From Orobanche coerulescens (Eukaryota > Streptophyta > Magnoliopsida > Lamiales > Orobanchaceae), in contig CM065802.1 in the NCBI GenBank assembly GCA_033398695.1, positions 169,565,965-169,629,964 on the forward strand: DNA of 64,000 bases, read 5' to 3'. A program made the position numbers and the translations under genes. Shown in pieces: positions 20,371 to 31,665 of the stretch. The stretch's first letter is position 1, and the number at the start of each line of letters is the position of its first letter. Below the pieces are notes generated by a model that saw only the letters and a list, made by a program, of their open reading frames with translations, was not told where the DNA came from and did no database searches.

Positions 20371-21261
20371 TCACCGAGAAGGTCCCATACTCGACTGATA
20401 CGAGGGTCGAGGTTTAGGAATCCCAATTCCCACACTTCCCGATGCATCATCGGAAATATTCTGCTTCTTCGCTACCAATACAGACTCTGTAGACATCATA
20501 GCCATTTCAAATGCTAAGGCTCGATCTTGATAGTCCTTCAACGTTGTACACATAAAAAGGGCCATACACTTCCGAACCTGAGGTTTCATACGCATATCAA
20601 AGTAACGGACCTTATCTGTCTCACTTCGCACTTGATCTCGAACGTAACACACCTGTCGATTGTAATCGACTATTGCTTGAGATATAGACACATCTCGGGG
20701 TGTAGCCGAGAAAAACTCGACAATTCTACATTCCTTAATAGGCGACGGGCAATACTCGGCCTCCATAGCGGTCTTGAATTCAGCCCAAGTAGCGGTACGA
20801 TCGCTAGGCGCTACGGCCTCCCACCAGTCTGCAGCTTCCCTGTCGAGCAGGTATTGAGCAATAGGCACTCTTCTCTCATCGGGACAAGCTATGGCATCAA
20901 ATGTTCTGTCCAACTGGAAGAGCCAGTTCTCCCAACCTAACGAGTCCGAAGAACCTACAAAACGGGGCGGGTGCATTCTCATCACACCTCGTAACCACTT
21001 ACTAGCTCCATTATCTTCATCTAGGATCCCATCCCGGTGTATGGTCTGATTCATATGTTCCAACTGGTCAATCACATAACGAAGAATGGTGGCGGCGCCA
21101 ATGTCAGCATTTTCCCCAGTTGATTGCCTCTGCTCATGCGATTGGTCATCTTGACCACCTGTACTGAGCTCATTGGTGCTCGACAACGAGCGAGTCGCCC
21201 TCTCATGCTCCTGATTCCGACCTCTACCACGACCACGCTCTCGACCTCTACCTCTCAGCAT
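20371..21261 (-). CDS. K3 gag, capsid region
   Basis: The 296-codon reading starts MLRGRGRERGRGRGR, the Arg/Gly-rich start also seen in K4 gag. The retrotransposon_gag core spans about residues 85-210, with RMHPPRFVG, WENWLFQLDRTFDA, AADWWEAV, TWAEFKTAMEAEYCP and the coiled part LAFEMAMM. The product would form the particle that packages element RNA. It ends at an in-frame TGA just before the zinc knuckles, which continue in the adjacent reading. The 1.7 kb upstream to the LTR is untranslated leader. It could be a truncated capsid-only protein, but loss of the knuckles argues for decay. Confidence 0.82.
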   Translation of the reverse strand: MLRGRGRERGRGRGRNQEHERATRSLSSTNELSTGGQDDQSHEQRQSTGENADIGAATILRYVIDQLEHMNQTIHRDGILDEDNGASKWLRGVMRMHPPRFVGSSDSLGWENWLFQLDRTFDAIACPDERRVPIAQYLLDREAADWWEAVAPSDRTATWAEFKTAMEAEYCPSPIKECRIVEFFSATPRDVSISQAIVDYNRQVCYVRDQVRSETDKVRYFDMRMKPQVRKCMALFMCTTLKDYQDRALAFEMAMMSTESVLVAKKQNISDDASGSVGIGIPKPRPSYQSSMGPSR

Positions 21262-22985
21262 ACTAAACGGCCACCGATCAAAACAACAAAATAAATATCA
21301 CATAATCAACATAGGGCAACAAACAGCAGCATAATAAAGTATTCACTCCAAATCATCACACGAGTACACGAACTAAAACTGCAATAATAGACTTAAATTC
21401 ATAAGTAATTCGCACGGTTACACCATCAGAGGTGCACGACTTTTACCAAAGTAAACACAGTCAAGACTACATACATGTCATTGAAATCAGGTACTTGTCA
21501 CATTCTTTAAAAATAATTTTTTTTTTCGAGGTATTTGTTCGAATGATAATATTTTAAAATTTGTGAGTTTAAAAGATTTTGATGAAATGAAATTTTTGAA
21601 AACATTTTTAATACCTCGTCATTTAACCAAAACCACAAACTCATTATCAAAATTGTTTTGCTTGAAGTTATTTACAAAACAACACATTGAAACTTCAATC
21701 TTCTCGATAAACGATATCCGCAAAATGGCCTTGCCAATACATATATTATTATTATCATCGTTAACGACATACAGGATATTCACAGTCGTCCCTGGCGGAC
21801 CATACGACTATATCTATTGAAAACAATTAATTGGTAGAGGGCGCGGATACAACTATAACAACAAGGTTATTACCGCGACAGTCAAAAGCTTACGGCCGTA
21901 ACATCTATGTGCTTACGGCCGTAATGGAAAACATCTTACGGCCATAAACACTAGCTGCAGGACAGCAGGATTGTCCTAGCAGCCCCGACACGGCTCCAAA
22001 GATTAAGGATCGACTCCTAACAATGTACTCCAACCTATAAAAAAAACTATAACATTCTCCGACAAGTATAACAACATAACAAACCTGTCGTAACGACTTA
22101 GTCCCAACACACAAACACATAACTTTTAAATTCCAAAAATTAGATTCATTTTGCAAAATAGAAATTTTCCAAAAAAAATCCTTTCGATCATAATAAAAAT
22201 GACGATGGTATTTTGCAATGTCCGAAGTATTTTAAAACACATTTTCCAAATACCGTCTGATGGTGTCATTTGAAAATATGTGGCCCATTTATCAAAATTT
22301 AACCGATTTTAGAATCCATACAAACTGTGGTTGGACCAAACCACCAAAATATTTTCCAAAAATCGATTTCTACAAAAATCCTCAAACCGTAATGTCCTTC
22401 AGAAAACATTCTCAAACCTACCCTTAGCGGGCAAAATTACAACATTCCAAAAACAGTCGAATTTAAAACCACCTGCTCAAACGGCAACTAGGGTCGCCAA
22501 TTCAATCAAATGCATCTCGTGGCACCAAGTTTAAACACACAACAAAATCATTCATCGGAGTTTCTCACAAATTCTACCGTCGATACCTTTTCGAAGCCCA
22601 TCAAGGTTTACAACTTTCACCCCATACCACCCACATGGTGGTTCAAAGGTAAAACAACAATACGCCCAGTTTTATACATATACTATGTGCCACAATTATT
22701 AAATACAACTATGTTACACAACACCGTGCAAATAAAATTATGCAGCGCAATTAATTAACTAAGATAAAATCATGATACACAGGTACCTCGCATAAAAGAG
22801 GAGACTTACATCCACAGGCCGCACGGATATGACGGTCGCCCATGATACTAATCTCATCCGACAACATATCCGACATGTTGTGATTACGCATAACTCAACT
22901 TGTCACCCGACATCTCGAATGACAAAACCACACAATACTCGACAAATCACGACTCGACTTGACCCAACAGCCTAGGTTTCTGCAA
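21262..22985. other. K3 untranslated leader
   Basis: AT-rich internal sequence between the primer-binding site and gag. Apart from the three palindromes listed separately I see no coding domain. Confidence 0.6.
21890..21947 (-). promoter_or_regulatory. K3 leader palindromes at 23-bp step
   Basis: TTACGGCCGTAA lies at 21890 and 21913 and TTACGGCCATAA at 21936, exactly 23 bp apart. The motif and spacing equal those of the array-family LTRs, yet these copies are in the K3 internal leader, not in its LTR, whose own motif is different. Confidence 0.7.
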
Positions 22986-23002
22986 CCTAAGCTCTGATAC
23001 CA
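22986..23002 (-). other. K3 primer-binding site (initiator tRNA-Met)
   Basis: TGGTATCAGAGCTTAGG on the minus strand, four bases inside the 5' LTR end. Confidence 0.87.
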
Positions 23003-23366
23003 TAAATGTAACACCCCCAAAACCGTATGGGAATATTACACACCGTACCCTTTCCACAAGGATCTACCAGGCTAAACATCCATAAACAACCAAATGCTTG
23101 CCCGGATAGGGTCAAAAATATAATAATACAGACCATTAAGGTCACTTACACATGAATACACAGACCGATGAGGTCACACAACTCCATCAACAGAACTGAC
23201 TAAAACAACATTACCCACACAGGGCTAGAAACACAATACAACGGAAGACTGAAATCAACTCTGACAACACTACAAGAATCAAAACATCTCTCAACTCTTG
23301 ATTAGTATCACACCTCGTCATCCACTTGTGCCAATCCTGTGACTGCTCCCCCGAACCTGCATGTAC

Positions 23367-24333
23367 CTGGACACAAAATAGACATCCACCCCCCAATTAC
23401 TCGGGGGTTAGTAAAACTCCACTGTTTTACTAGTGCAAGTATAATACGATACGAAATGCAACAAGTAAATAGCAACTACGAATTTAATACGGAAATCAAT
23501 TATCAAATGTTCCCGAGAAGTTTTAAAATTTCGAACTCAAGCAAGAGATATTTGAAAAGGAACTCATCATCTCGGGGATTTTTGAAGTAGAAATTCTTTT
23601 GGACCTTGAGTCCCAATTTACAAAACCTTTTCGTAAACATTAGGGCCTCAGCCCGATTCTCGTTTCAAAACACACTAGATAAGGTATCATTATGAGTTTG
23701 AGACCCATATATAAAATGTTATCCAAACAATCACTGTTATTCAATCATTATTCGTACACATCATGTATCGAACTCCGGAGGCCTCGACGGACCTTACCCG
23801 GACCACATGCACTGTTCGTACACATCATGTACCGAACTCCGTAGGCCTCGACAGACCCTACCCGGCCACAAACATCATTCGTACACGTCATGTACCTAAC
23901 TCCAGAGGCCTCGTCAGACCCTACCTGGATCACACACCTTTGTTCGTACACATCATGTACCGAACTCCAGAGGCCTCGTCAGGCCTTACCTGGAACACAC
24001 ACACACATCGACACGACACAACTCGTAATCATCAAATGTCGAGCCATTCCACATTACATCGAAATGTATAACCAAGTATGTAAATCGAAACGACACAAGT
24101 ATCATAACCATCACGACAACTCAACAATAACCAAACATGCCCGGCACAACTTAGATGATTAACATGACCAACACAATTCCACGACGTTGTCTAAGTGAGG
24201 GTATTATCGCTACCATCAATTGTTCATAATAATCAATTCATATGAAGCATATTCACGAAAGTAAACCAGTGCATCACAACCATAACACGACGTCCCTATT
24301 CACAAGACACAATTCGTATAGTAAAATACTTGC
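23367..24333 (-). other. Candidate GC-AG leader intron in K3 5' LTR
   Basis: Minus-strand AAG/GCAAGTATTTT begins at 24333, and a pyrimidine-rich TTTTGTGTCCAG/GT ends at 23367, about 23 nt after hairpin II. Equivalent site pairs exist in the other LTR families. Inferred from conservation only. Confidence 0.38.
23751..24006 (-). repeat. K3 5' LTR minisatellite, four 64-bp units
   Basis: Units beginning TTCGTACACATCATGTA start at 23751, 23815, 23878 and 23943, colinear with those in the 3' LTR. Confidence 0.85.
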
Positions 24334-24897
24334 CTTAATAACCACTACCGAATACTCCGAAGAACACGGTTCGAGCAGGAAGCTCGAACCCCAAAAAAGA
24401 AAATGAACGGAAGGGTTTCGACTCGAGTTCTTCACAAGAATTTCGTCCCTAAGTCATACCAATGATAAATCAAGAATCGTACAATGGATAATAATCACAC
24501 AACACCCAATCCCCCCTCTAAGACCTTTCATCGGACACCTTCAAGGCTTTGATTAAGAACTCGACCGAAACGATGAATTGATACGATCCAACCATGGAAT
24601 AACAAAGGAAATGATGTAATACATCTAGATAATCATCAATCCATCACAAACCTAAGTTAAATCGGATTAAACGGACGAAATCTAACAAAATCCCCAATTT
24701 CCCCAAAAATAGATTTGTAGAAAATCTAACCTTGATTCGGTCGATCGGAGGAGGTTATGGAATGATTAATCGATGTTACAAGCTCAAGAACTTCGTGGAT
24801 TCACCGCCTGACAACATGCCTTCGACCTCTACAAGCTTCCAGCCGCGGAAGGAGAAGAACAAAATGAAAAACGGGTGAAGAAGTAGCCTGCCCGACC

Positions 24898-25088
24898 ATA
24901 TATATACTACCCAGCGACGCACGAGCAGGCACGCACGAGTGGCCGATCGTGCGCCGGGTCGTGCGCGCCCACTGCCAGCAATCTGCCGGGACGCACGAGC
25001 ACTGGGAACGAGCACTCGCTCGTGCGTGTGCAGTCAGGGCCGCACGAGCACCGGATCGTGCGCGCAACTCATGCGCCACGCTCGTGCG
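24898..25088 (-). promoter_or_regulatory. K3 5' LTR TATA box with inverted half-site array
   Basis: TATATATAT at 24898-24906 is preceded (minus orientation) by about ten CGCACGAGC or GCTCGTGCG half-sites between 24918 and 25088. Two form perfect 22-bp inverted repeats, CGCACGA-N8-TCGTGCG, at 24932-24953 and 25041-25062. This is the K3 counterpart of the palindrome arrays of K1 and K2. Confidence 0.7.
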
Positions 25089-25632
25089 CACCTGGCCGGT
25101 CCCTGCCGCACGTGGCCGGCCCGTGCCTAGCCGCCATGACTCGACGACTCGAATTCCCGAAAACGTACGGAACGAACACGATGAATAGTATAACATTCAA
25201 GACACGAGTGAAGCACTAAACAAACACATGATTTCGACAATCCGAAGGTTGAAAGGACGATACGAAGGCATACAGCCCAAAACTTTGGGAAATTACGAAA
25301 ATGGCCCAAAACGTTCGAAATACACGATACATGATCGAAACACAAAAACCAAAGCTCACAACATGAATAATAACATTCAATGAACTTACGAGAAACTCGA
25401 AACAACAGTTTCGGATGAGATTCGCAAGAATTGAACTGAAGTGCGGAAAAGCCGCTTAAGAACATGGAACTCAACAAAACGATACCGAAATGAACTCGGA
25501 TGAGAAAAACTGCAGAATTAATCATTCTCGAAATGACGAAAAGGTCACAACAGCGTCTCTAAGATGGACTTCCGCCAAAAAAAATTACCGGAAATCGAAA
25601 TTGCGAATATTACAATCTTTTTTTTTTTTTTT

Positions 25633-26092
25633 GAACGACTGAATGATATATATTAATAATGACCGACTAACAAATCATTAGTGGTCACAAAGCAATACAA
25701 AGTACAAGCAAACATGAAACAAAGGAAATACCAAACAAAAAGACCAAAACAAAGAAAGACCCCGAATTTTAACTGCGAAGACAACAAAAAGGGGTGAAAA
25801 AAAAACTCGAACCGCTTACGGAAATAAATCCAAGATTCAAGAAAAAAACCCCAATCACAAAGGTCGTGCCAATGGTTTTCACTTTGTGATTGTTTTTGAT
25901 GTGTCTCATGCAAACCCGGGGCGAAACCAACCCGACGAACCGATTGATCACCTTAACCCAAAACGGTTCACCAACCCACGACCAAAGGAATCGCATCAGT
26001 AGCCATCGTCCCAACACAACATTACAAGTAAACAACGTGGTGAAATCCTCAACCGAAGTGACCAGCAAGCACAATACAGAAAAACGACTCGC
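25633..26092 (-). other. LINE 3' UTR
   Basis: Noncoding sequence between the ORF2 stop and the poly(A) tail. No separate feature seen. Confidence 0.6.
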
Positions 26093-26740
26093 TCAGCTTA
26101 ATGGGTCAGCTAGCCAAGTGAGCCAAGTGACCTGATGTTTGTTGCTTCTTTTCGTAACCCACAGAAATGCCGAAGACATTGTATTAAAGAACAAATCGTC
26201 ACACCTTTCCTTACACTGATTGTGAATCCAATTATTCCTAGCTTTCCAAAGGTTCCACCACCACGTGAACATAATCGCCTTTAATCTCTCGTCCTTTTTT
26301 CTTTGAAGCTGAAGACCGTCAATCCAAACCATCGTCTCTTTTGGACTAGAATCAGGGATGATTACACCAATCCACCTACTAATCTGTCTTCTAGTTTTCG
26401 TGGCTAGCTCGCATCTTTTAAAAATATGAATCGACGTTTCAATCCCATGATTACACCAAAGGCATCTCATTGTTTGAACATCGATCCCCCTAGCGAATAA
26501 ATTAGTATATGTCGGCAAACAATCTCTGAGCATTCTCCACGCAAACAAGTTGACTTTCTTTGGGACGAGAGGAATCCAACTCGTCTTATTTCGGTTTGAA
26601 ACTTGAGCTATCCTTTTCTGAACTTTGTTCCTAATTATCGCCACCATGAACTTTTCGCTCTTACCATCCAACCAAACCCAACTATCCTTTTCATCGCTAG
26701 ACAATCTGCTCGGGAGAAGACTAACCAGATCGTTGAATTG
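26093..26740 (-). pseudogene. LINE ORF2 C-terminus with zf-RVT domain
   Basis: In a shifted frame, this part contains the zinc-binding region typical of plant LINE ORF2 ends (zf-RVT): WIPLVPKKVNLFAWRMLRD, LPTYTNLFARGI, CLWCNHGIETSIHIFKRC, then WWWNLWKARNNWI. The Cys and His ligands CxxC, H and C are visible. It ends at 26093 and is followed by about 460 bp of 3' UTR and the poly(A). The frameshift relative to the RT part makes the ORF2 non-functional. Confidence 0.82.
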
Positions 26741-27942
26741 CGACCCAAGACGTCCCGACCTGACAGGGATACGCCAAGACCAACCCAATTGTTGTTATCA
26801 AACCGGTCCCTAATCGAACATCCTTTGTCCGTCTCTAATGCAAATAACCGGGGGAATCGAGCAGCTAGTTTGATGTCCCCAATCCAACAATCTTGCCAAA
26901 ACTTAGTATCGGTACCATCTCCTACCTTCCTAGATACCCACTGTTTCGCACCAGTTTCAATCGTATGGACCCAATGGATAGCTTTCACAATATTCGACCA
27001 CATACCCTTATGAGAAACCGACAATTCTGAGAAACAACTATCGCCGTGGATTACCTTAATTACTTTAACCCAAGGACTTTGCGGGGTATTTAAGCCACGC
27101 CATCTCCATTTGTACAATAAGGCCAAATTCATTGCATCAAGACTTCCAAATCCCACACCCCCATCCTCTTTATCAGCGATAACGTCTTCCCAACTTATCC
27201 ATGACATTTTTCTTTTACCATTATGATAACCCCAGAAAAACCCAGCTCTCAACGACTCAAGGATAGAAATAACTTTTTTAGGGGCTTTAAATAGAGAGAA
27301 GAAATAATTACCCAAAGCTCCGAGGACAGAAGATATGAGTGTTGCCCTTCCCCCCATTGATAGCAGACCTGCTTTCCAGTTTGAGAGCTTATTCTTGAAC
27401 TTAGTAATTATAGGCTCCCACATGTCCACGCTGCCATGTCTCCCCCCGATAGGAATGCCAAGATACTTAAAAGGAAGACCTTGACATTTGCATCCAATCC
27501 TCCTAGCCAGCAGCTCAATCTCCACGCGATTAGGGCCGATGCCAATTAGTGACGATTTCTCAATGTTTATTTTCAGTCCGGATATACAGTGAAAAAATCT
27601 CAGAGCATTAACAATTGTGGTCAGGTTCGCTTCGGTCCATTCGCCCACCAACAGAGCGTCATCTGCATAAAAAAGATGGGAAATACACAAACCGTTAATG
27701 TTAGCACCTAAAAAAATGCCGCGACTCACCAGGTTATCCATAGCCACATGAAGCCCTTCCATGGCGATTATGAACAGGAAAGGCGCCATAGGATCTCCTT
27801 GTCGTAGCCCTCTTTGAAGTTGAAAATCATCAGTCGGGCTCCCATTAATTAACACGGAGGACCTAGCCGAGGTGAGACACGCCTTCATCCAAGAAATCCA
27901 CTTATTACCGAATCCCATGGCTTCCAAGATGACAAAAAACAC
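26635..27942 (-). pseudogene. LINE reverse transcriptase, ORF2 fragment
   Basis: 435 codons show the RT core of plant LINEs: INGSPTDDFQLQRGLRQGDP, LFIIAMEGLHVAMD, FYADDALLVGEW (catalytic ADD), GLKINIEKSS, FKYLGIPIG and the thumb region (SWISWEDVIADKEDGGVGFG). The domain would copy LINE RNA at a nicked target. It lacks the N-terminal endonuclease, and the frame is lost near 26690, where the C-terminal part continues in another frame. The RT motifs themselves have no obvious lesion. Confidence 0.85.
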
Positions 27943-27950
27943 CCGAAAAA

Positions 27951-29637
27951 CAAATCTTAAATGCTAAACACCCGAGAAGACAAAAAACATCATAGATCTG
28001 TCAAATGTTAAACTTCTCTTTCGTATCCGAAAATATAGAAAGGAATTATAACAAATCTGTTATATCCTATCTTTGTTTCGTCCAAATAAACACATAACGA
28101 AAAATATAATCCAATACCTACCCGATACCTTGGTTGTTACAAGATCTTGAAGCTGAAATTTCTTGAGTCCTTTGGAGGTTATAAGATTCGAGCAAAAGCT
28201 TGATTTAATACCCGAAACAAAAAAAAAAGGAAAAGAAACATAACAAGTCGATCTGTTATTTTTCTTCCTTTGGTTCATTCAAAACACAAACAAATAACAA
28301 TAATAACATAAGTCGAACCTACCAGAGACCCTCCAAAGGATCTATTTTGATCTGGATTGAGAAGAAAAATACATCAAGGTAAAAGTACGGTAGTGAGATT
28401 GTGTTTTTCATGTTGGATATGTTATTTGTTCGGTTATAATTGTTGATGGAAACTTTGATGGAGATGAGATGATGATTAGATGAGATTTTAGATGATGTGT
28501 TAGGTGAGAGAAGATAAGTGGTAGGCGATGATATCTGTGTGTGAGATTAGATTATCACAAATACATAAGAGTAGGGTTATCTTTATAACCGGGTATGACT
28601 TATGGTTTGGATTGGATTATACAATTGGACTTTTAACGTGCTTATTGTTATATTCGATTGTTGGGATAAATTTGTACGGTTGAGTGTCATAACAGAGATA
28701 TATATGGAGTGATGGCAACAGGTCTAGGGACAAATAGTGATAATATGGAAATTATTCATCACAAAACTTGAGACTATCCACGAAAGAAGGTGCAACTTTT
28801 ATATGAGATTGTTCACATGCAAATTTGATTTGATATTGTTGCATTATCACTGTGATCAGTTTCCTTTCCTCTATTTGTTTAAAGGTTCGATTTAGCTATC
28901 AACTTTATCTTAATATATGCAGAATGTAAGGTAACTGCCACCTGCAAGTGCGCTGGCTATACCAAAAATTTGAGCCAAAAGTATTTATTATCCGATGTAA
29001 TTTTTAATGCATTGTGTTAAGGTGAGCTATATAGTATCAAGACATTTGATGAACCTTTATTATGTTTTTCATTTGTTTAAAAGTTAAATCGTATGCATCT
29101 ACACTTGAAGTTCATTTTGAAGACATTCAATTCTCTTTCAAGTTTCAAGTATGCAACTTTTGTCCTATAATATAGTTTTAACTTCAATATTTACTATTTT
29201 GCAGCTATGTGAGTGTAGCAAGCACACGAAAGTTTTTGAATTAGGACAATGATATGTAGTTTCTTTTTTTTTTGTTAATCTTAAGAAAGTACTTGAACTT
29301 AAATGTAGTTTTCACCTTTTACATTTTATAAGGCAAACATCAAGCTTAGTGATTTTGAATCTTGCTTGGAATATCTTTACGTAGTCTAGACTTCAAAAGT
29401 TGTCAATTGTGAATGGAACAATATCTAAAATCTAAACCAAATGTGAAAATTTGTTGGTGAAGTTATGCATAATATTCAATTGGTGACCCAAATCACTTCC
29501 CGAAAGTTTGAAAATAGAAAATTAACATATGTTCAGAAAAAGCGGGTCGAAGAGTTGAGATATCCATAACTTATATAAATAATTTTCATCTTTTTAATTA
29601 CTATTTGAGCATTCTATAATTTGTGAATTTAAAGGTT
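27951..29637. other. Host noncoding AT-rich region
   Basis: About 1.7 kb with no convincing exon on either strand. It is AT-rich with short A and T runs. I could not identify terminal inverted repeats or a transposon. Confidence 0.5.
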
Positions 29638-30018
29638 TGAGATGATATTTAGAATATCACGCTACGTGAAATGATAAAGTCAATCTCGGGCTTAATACTT
29701 AATGATTATGTTAGATTTGAGGTTGACTCAACTTATTTTAAAACTATTTGGCTAAGAATTGCAATGCACATTTCAACTTTTCAATCATATCCATCATTAG
29801 ATTTTATACTTCAATGGTTTACGCTGAACATTACGTAAAAAACAATTAAATAAACCTGAGATGATATTTAGAATATCACGCTACGTGAAATAATGAAGTC
29901 AATCTCGGGCTTAATACTTAATGATTATGTTAGATTTGAGCTTAACTCAAGTTATTTTAAAACTATTTAGCTAAGAATTGCGATGCACATTTCTACTTTT
30001 CAATCATATCCATCATAG
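29638..30018. repeat. Direct duplication, 163 bp x2 at 219-bp step
   Basis: A segment beginning TGAGATGATATTTAGAAT lies at 29638-29800 and again at 29857-30018, with scattered substitutions. Both copies contain CACGCTACGTGAAAT and end TCATATCCATCAT. The sequence is noncoding. Confidence 0.85.
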
Positions 30019-30222
30019 TCTAAACCAGCAAACTTGGATAGTAGAGCTCAGAGCCTAGCTCTACTAGGTGCAGCTCGGTCCCTATAAGTCTACGCCCAAC
30101 AGGTGTAGACTTGCCAAGTCTAGACCAGTAAACTTGGAGAGTAGAGCTCAGAGCCTAGCTCTACTAGGTGTAGCTCGGTCCCTACAAGTCTACCCCCAAC
30201 AGGTGTAGACCTGCCAAGTCTA
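30017..30222. repeat. 100-bp tandem repeat x2 with two hairpins per unit
   Basis: Units occupy 30017-30116 and 30117-30216, followed by the first six bases of a third (AGTCTA). Each unit contains GTAGAGCT-N8-AGCTCTAC. The first unit also contains AGTCTAC-N11-GTAGACT. The tract abuts LTR-A of the chromovirus array. Confidence 0.9.
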
Positions 30223-30614
30223 TGTAACACCCCCAAGATGTTCAGGGCGTATTACAGCGCCGTGGACCCCACACTTTGGAATACACCAGGCTAACAAACC
30301 GACCTGACAAACAACAAGGACATATGTCACAAATAATCGAACAATTTCTCAAACCACGACATTCAAATAAAAGACTAAAATCCGACAATACAATCTGACA
30401 TCAAATCCATTTCCCAAAACGGGTACACAACATTAACAAATTCAAAAAGGAAGTACTCGAGTACTTAAACCAATTTCATAATACAGAAATCTCAAAACAA
30501 GACATCAATAAATAAACGACAGGATAGAACACCAACAAATGACTACTGAACAGTATCATGCTTGCCCATCATCCTCATACGGCTCGTATGCTCGCTTGTC
30601 TCAAAGACCTGTAC

Positions 30615-31023
30615 CTGAAATACAAAAAAAGTATTTCCCCCATTTAAGGGGTTAGCGACAACTGCTAGTGCAAGTACAATCCATTTGAACTACCATTCTA
30701 ATCAGATGAAAATATGCGCCAAAATCATTTTAGAAATCATTTATATTCCGGAATATCTTACGGTGCACAAGCACAAAACACATTTCTCCAACAAAACATT
30801 TCAATGTTAACCTCTGTACGAGACTCACGGCCACCGTACCCCACAGAGCCCCGTCGGACATCCCTGGGTGGTTAACCATAGTTCGCTATATGAAACTCAC
30901 GGCAACGTATACCTAGAGGCCCCGTCGGACCATCCCTAGGTGAACATACACATATATATCTGCACAACCACGAGAAGCCATAATTCAAATACTAGAACGC
31001 GTAAACAAATGCAAAGTACTTAC
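30615..31023 (-). other. Candidate leader intron in KA LTR-A
   Basis: Minus-strand AAAG/GTAAGTACTT (intron start 31023) and TTTGTATTTCAG/GT (end 30615) bound 409 nt. The paralogous LTRs have AG/GCAAGT at the donor (37809 and 44633). The double hairpin lies just upstream of the acceptor. Inferred only. Confidence 0.4.
30637..30666 (-). other. KA LTR-A double hairpin
   Basis: CCCC and GGGG pair around TTAAAT, next to a shorter AGC/GCT stem. Copies lie at 37472-37501 and 44247-44276. Confidence 0.6.
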
Positions 31024-31584
31024 CTTTGAGACATCTTCGAAGAATTTGGAATGAATAACGGCTATGAACAATCCGAATGGAAAACGACGGTTCCTAAACA
31101 AAGGATCAACATAACTCAGTCCTAACGGACAATAATAGTCGAATGGAATACAGCCATAACCCCGATTACAAACTACGACAATGAATGATCAATCGATACG
31201 GGCGAGGGTTTACGCAAAATCTCCCCGAATCGATAATTCACGACTATAACTTGATGAAATGGATTAGGATTCACCAAATAAAAACAATCAATGAGGAACA
31301 ATACAACATATATGGACAATTCGGAATTAATCACGAAAAAACCCGAAAAACCCCCAAATTAGATAAGTTTAGGGTTCCTGGAGAAAATACCTTGGAATCG
31401 GATGATAGAGGATGATTACGTTGATGCTGATATGTTATCATGAGCCTACGGTGGTGGAATACAAAGAATTCTAGGATAGAAACTGAAGGGAATCACCATC
31501 TGCATCGCCCGAAGAAGAAAACGAGAGAAGAGATAGAAAATGGGGTGTTTGGATTCTGCCCGCTGTACTTAAAACAACAGGCCA

Positions 31585-31665
31585 TTATGGCCGTAACAAA
31601 TGTTACATTACGGCTGTAACAAGGCTAATATTACAGCCGTAACGAATGGGGTGTTACCGCCGTAA
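31585..31665 (-). promoter_or_regulatory. KA LTR-A palindromes, exact 23-bp step
   Basis: Four copies at 31585, 31608, 31631 and 31654 read TTATGGCCGTAA, TTACGGCTGTAA, TTACAGCCGTAA and TTACCGCCGTAA. Each has one base changed from the palindrome. A TATA-like TTTTAAG lies at about 31570-31576, just downstream in minus orientation. Confidence 0.8.

Larger units (their letters stand above)
16994..25614 (-). mobile_element. K3: gag-only Tekay-like LTR element
   Basis: An 8.6-kb minus-strand element: 3' LTR 16994-19581, internal 19582-23006, 5' LTR 23007-25614, with primer-binding site and polypurine tract next to the LTRs. The flanks GTCTT (16989-16993) and ATCTT (25615-25619) form a 5-bp target duplication with one mismatch. 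The internal region encodes gag and no pol, the layout of non-autonomous TR-GAG elements. The 3' LTR terminal TG has mutated to TA. Confidence 0.85.
23007..25614 (-). repeat. K3 5' LTR
   Basis: 2608 bp, ending GGGGGTGTTACA at 23007 and starting TGTAATATTCGC at 25614 (minus strand). It keeps the TATA box (24898-24906), CGCACGA/TCGTGCG half-sites (24918-25088), AG/GCAAGTA with intron start at 24333, four 64-bp units (23751-24006), the double hairpin (23390-23431) and acceptor-like CAG at 23367. Confidence 0.88.
25618..27950 (-). mobile_element. 5'-truncated plant LINE (L1-like)
   Basis: On the minus strand the sequence encodes the second half of an L1-type ORF2 and ends in a poly(A) of 15 (plus-strand T run, 25618-25632). 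The 5' truncation falls near 27950, just before the reading that carries the RT finger-palm sequence. Endonuclease and ORF1 are absent, the usual result of incomplete reverse transcription. I did not find a clear target duplication; K3 inserted right at the poly(A) end. Confidence 0.85.

Noticed and set aside
16968..27962. AATCTTAAAT as LINE target-site duplication (16968-16977 and 27953-27962)
   Set aside because: The left copy is not adjacent to the LINE poly(A) once K3 is removed, so the match is probably chance.
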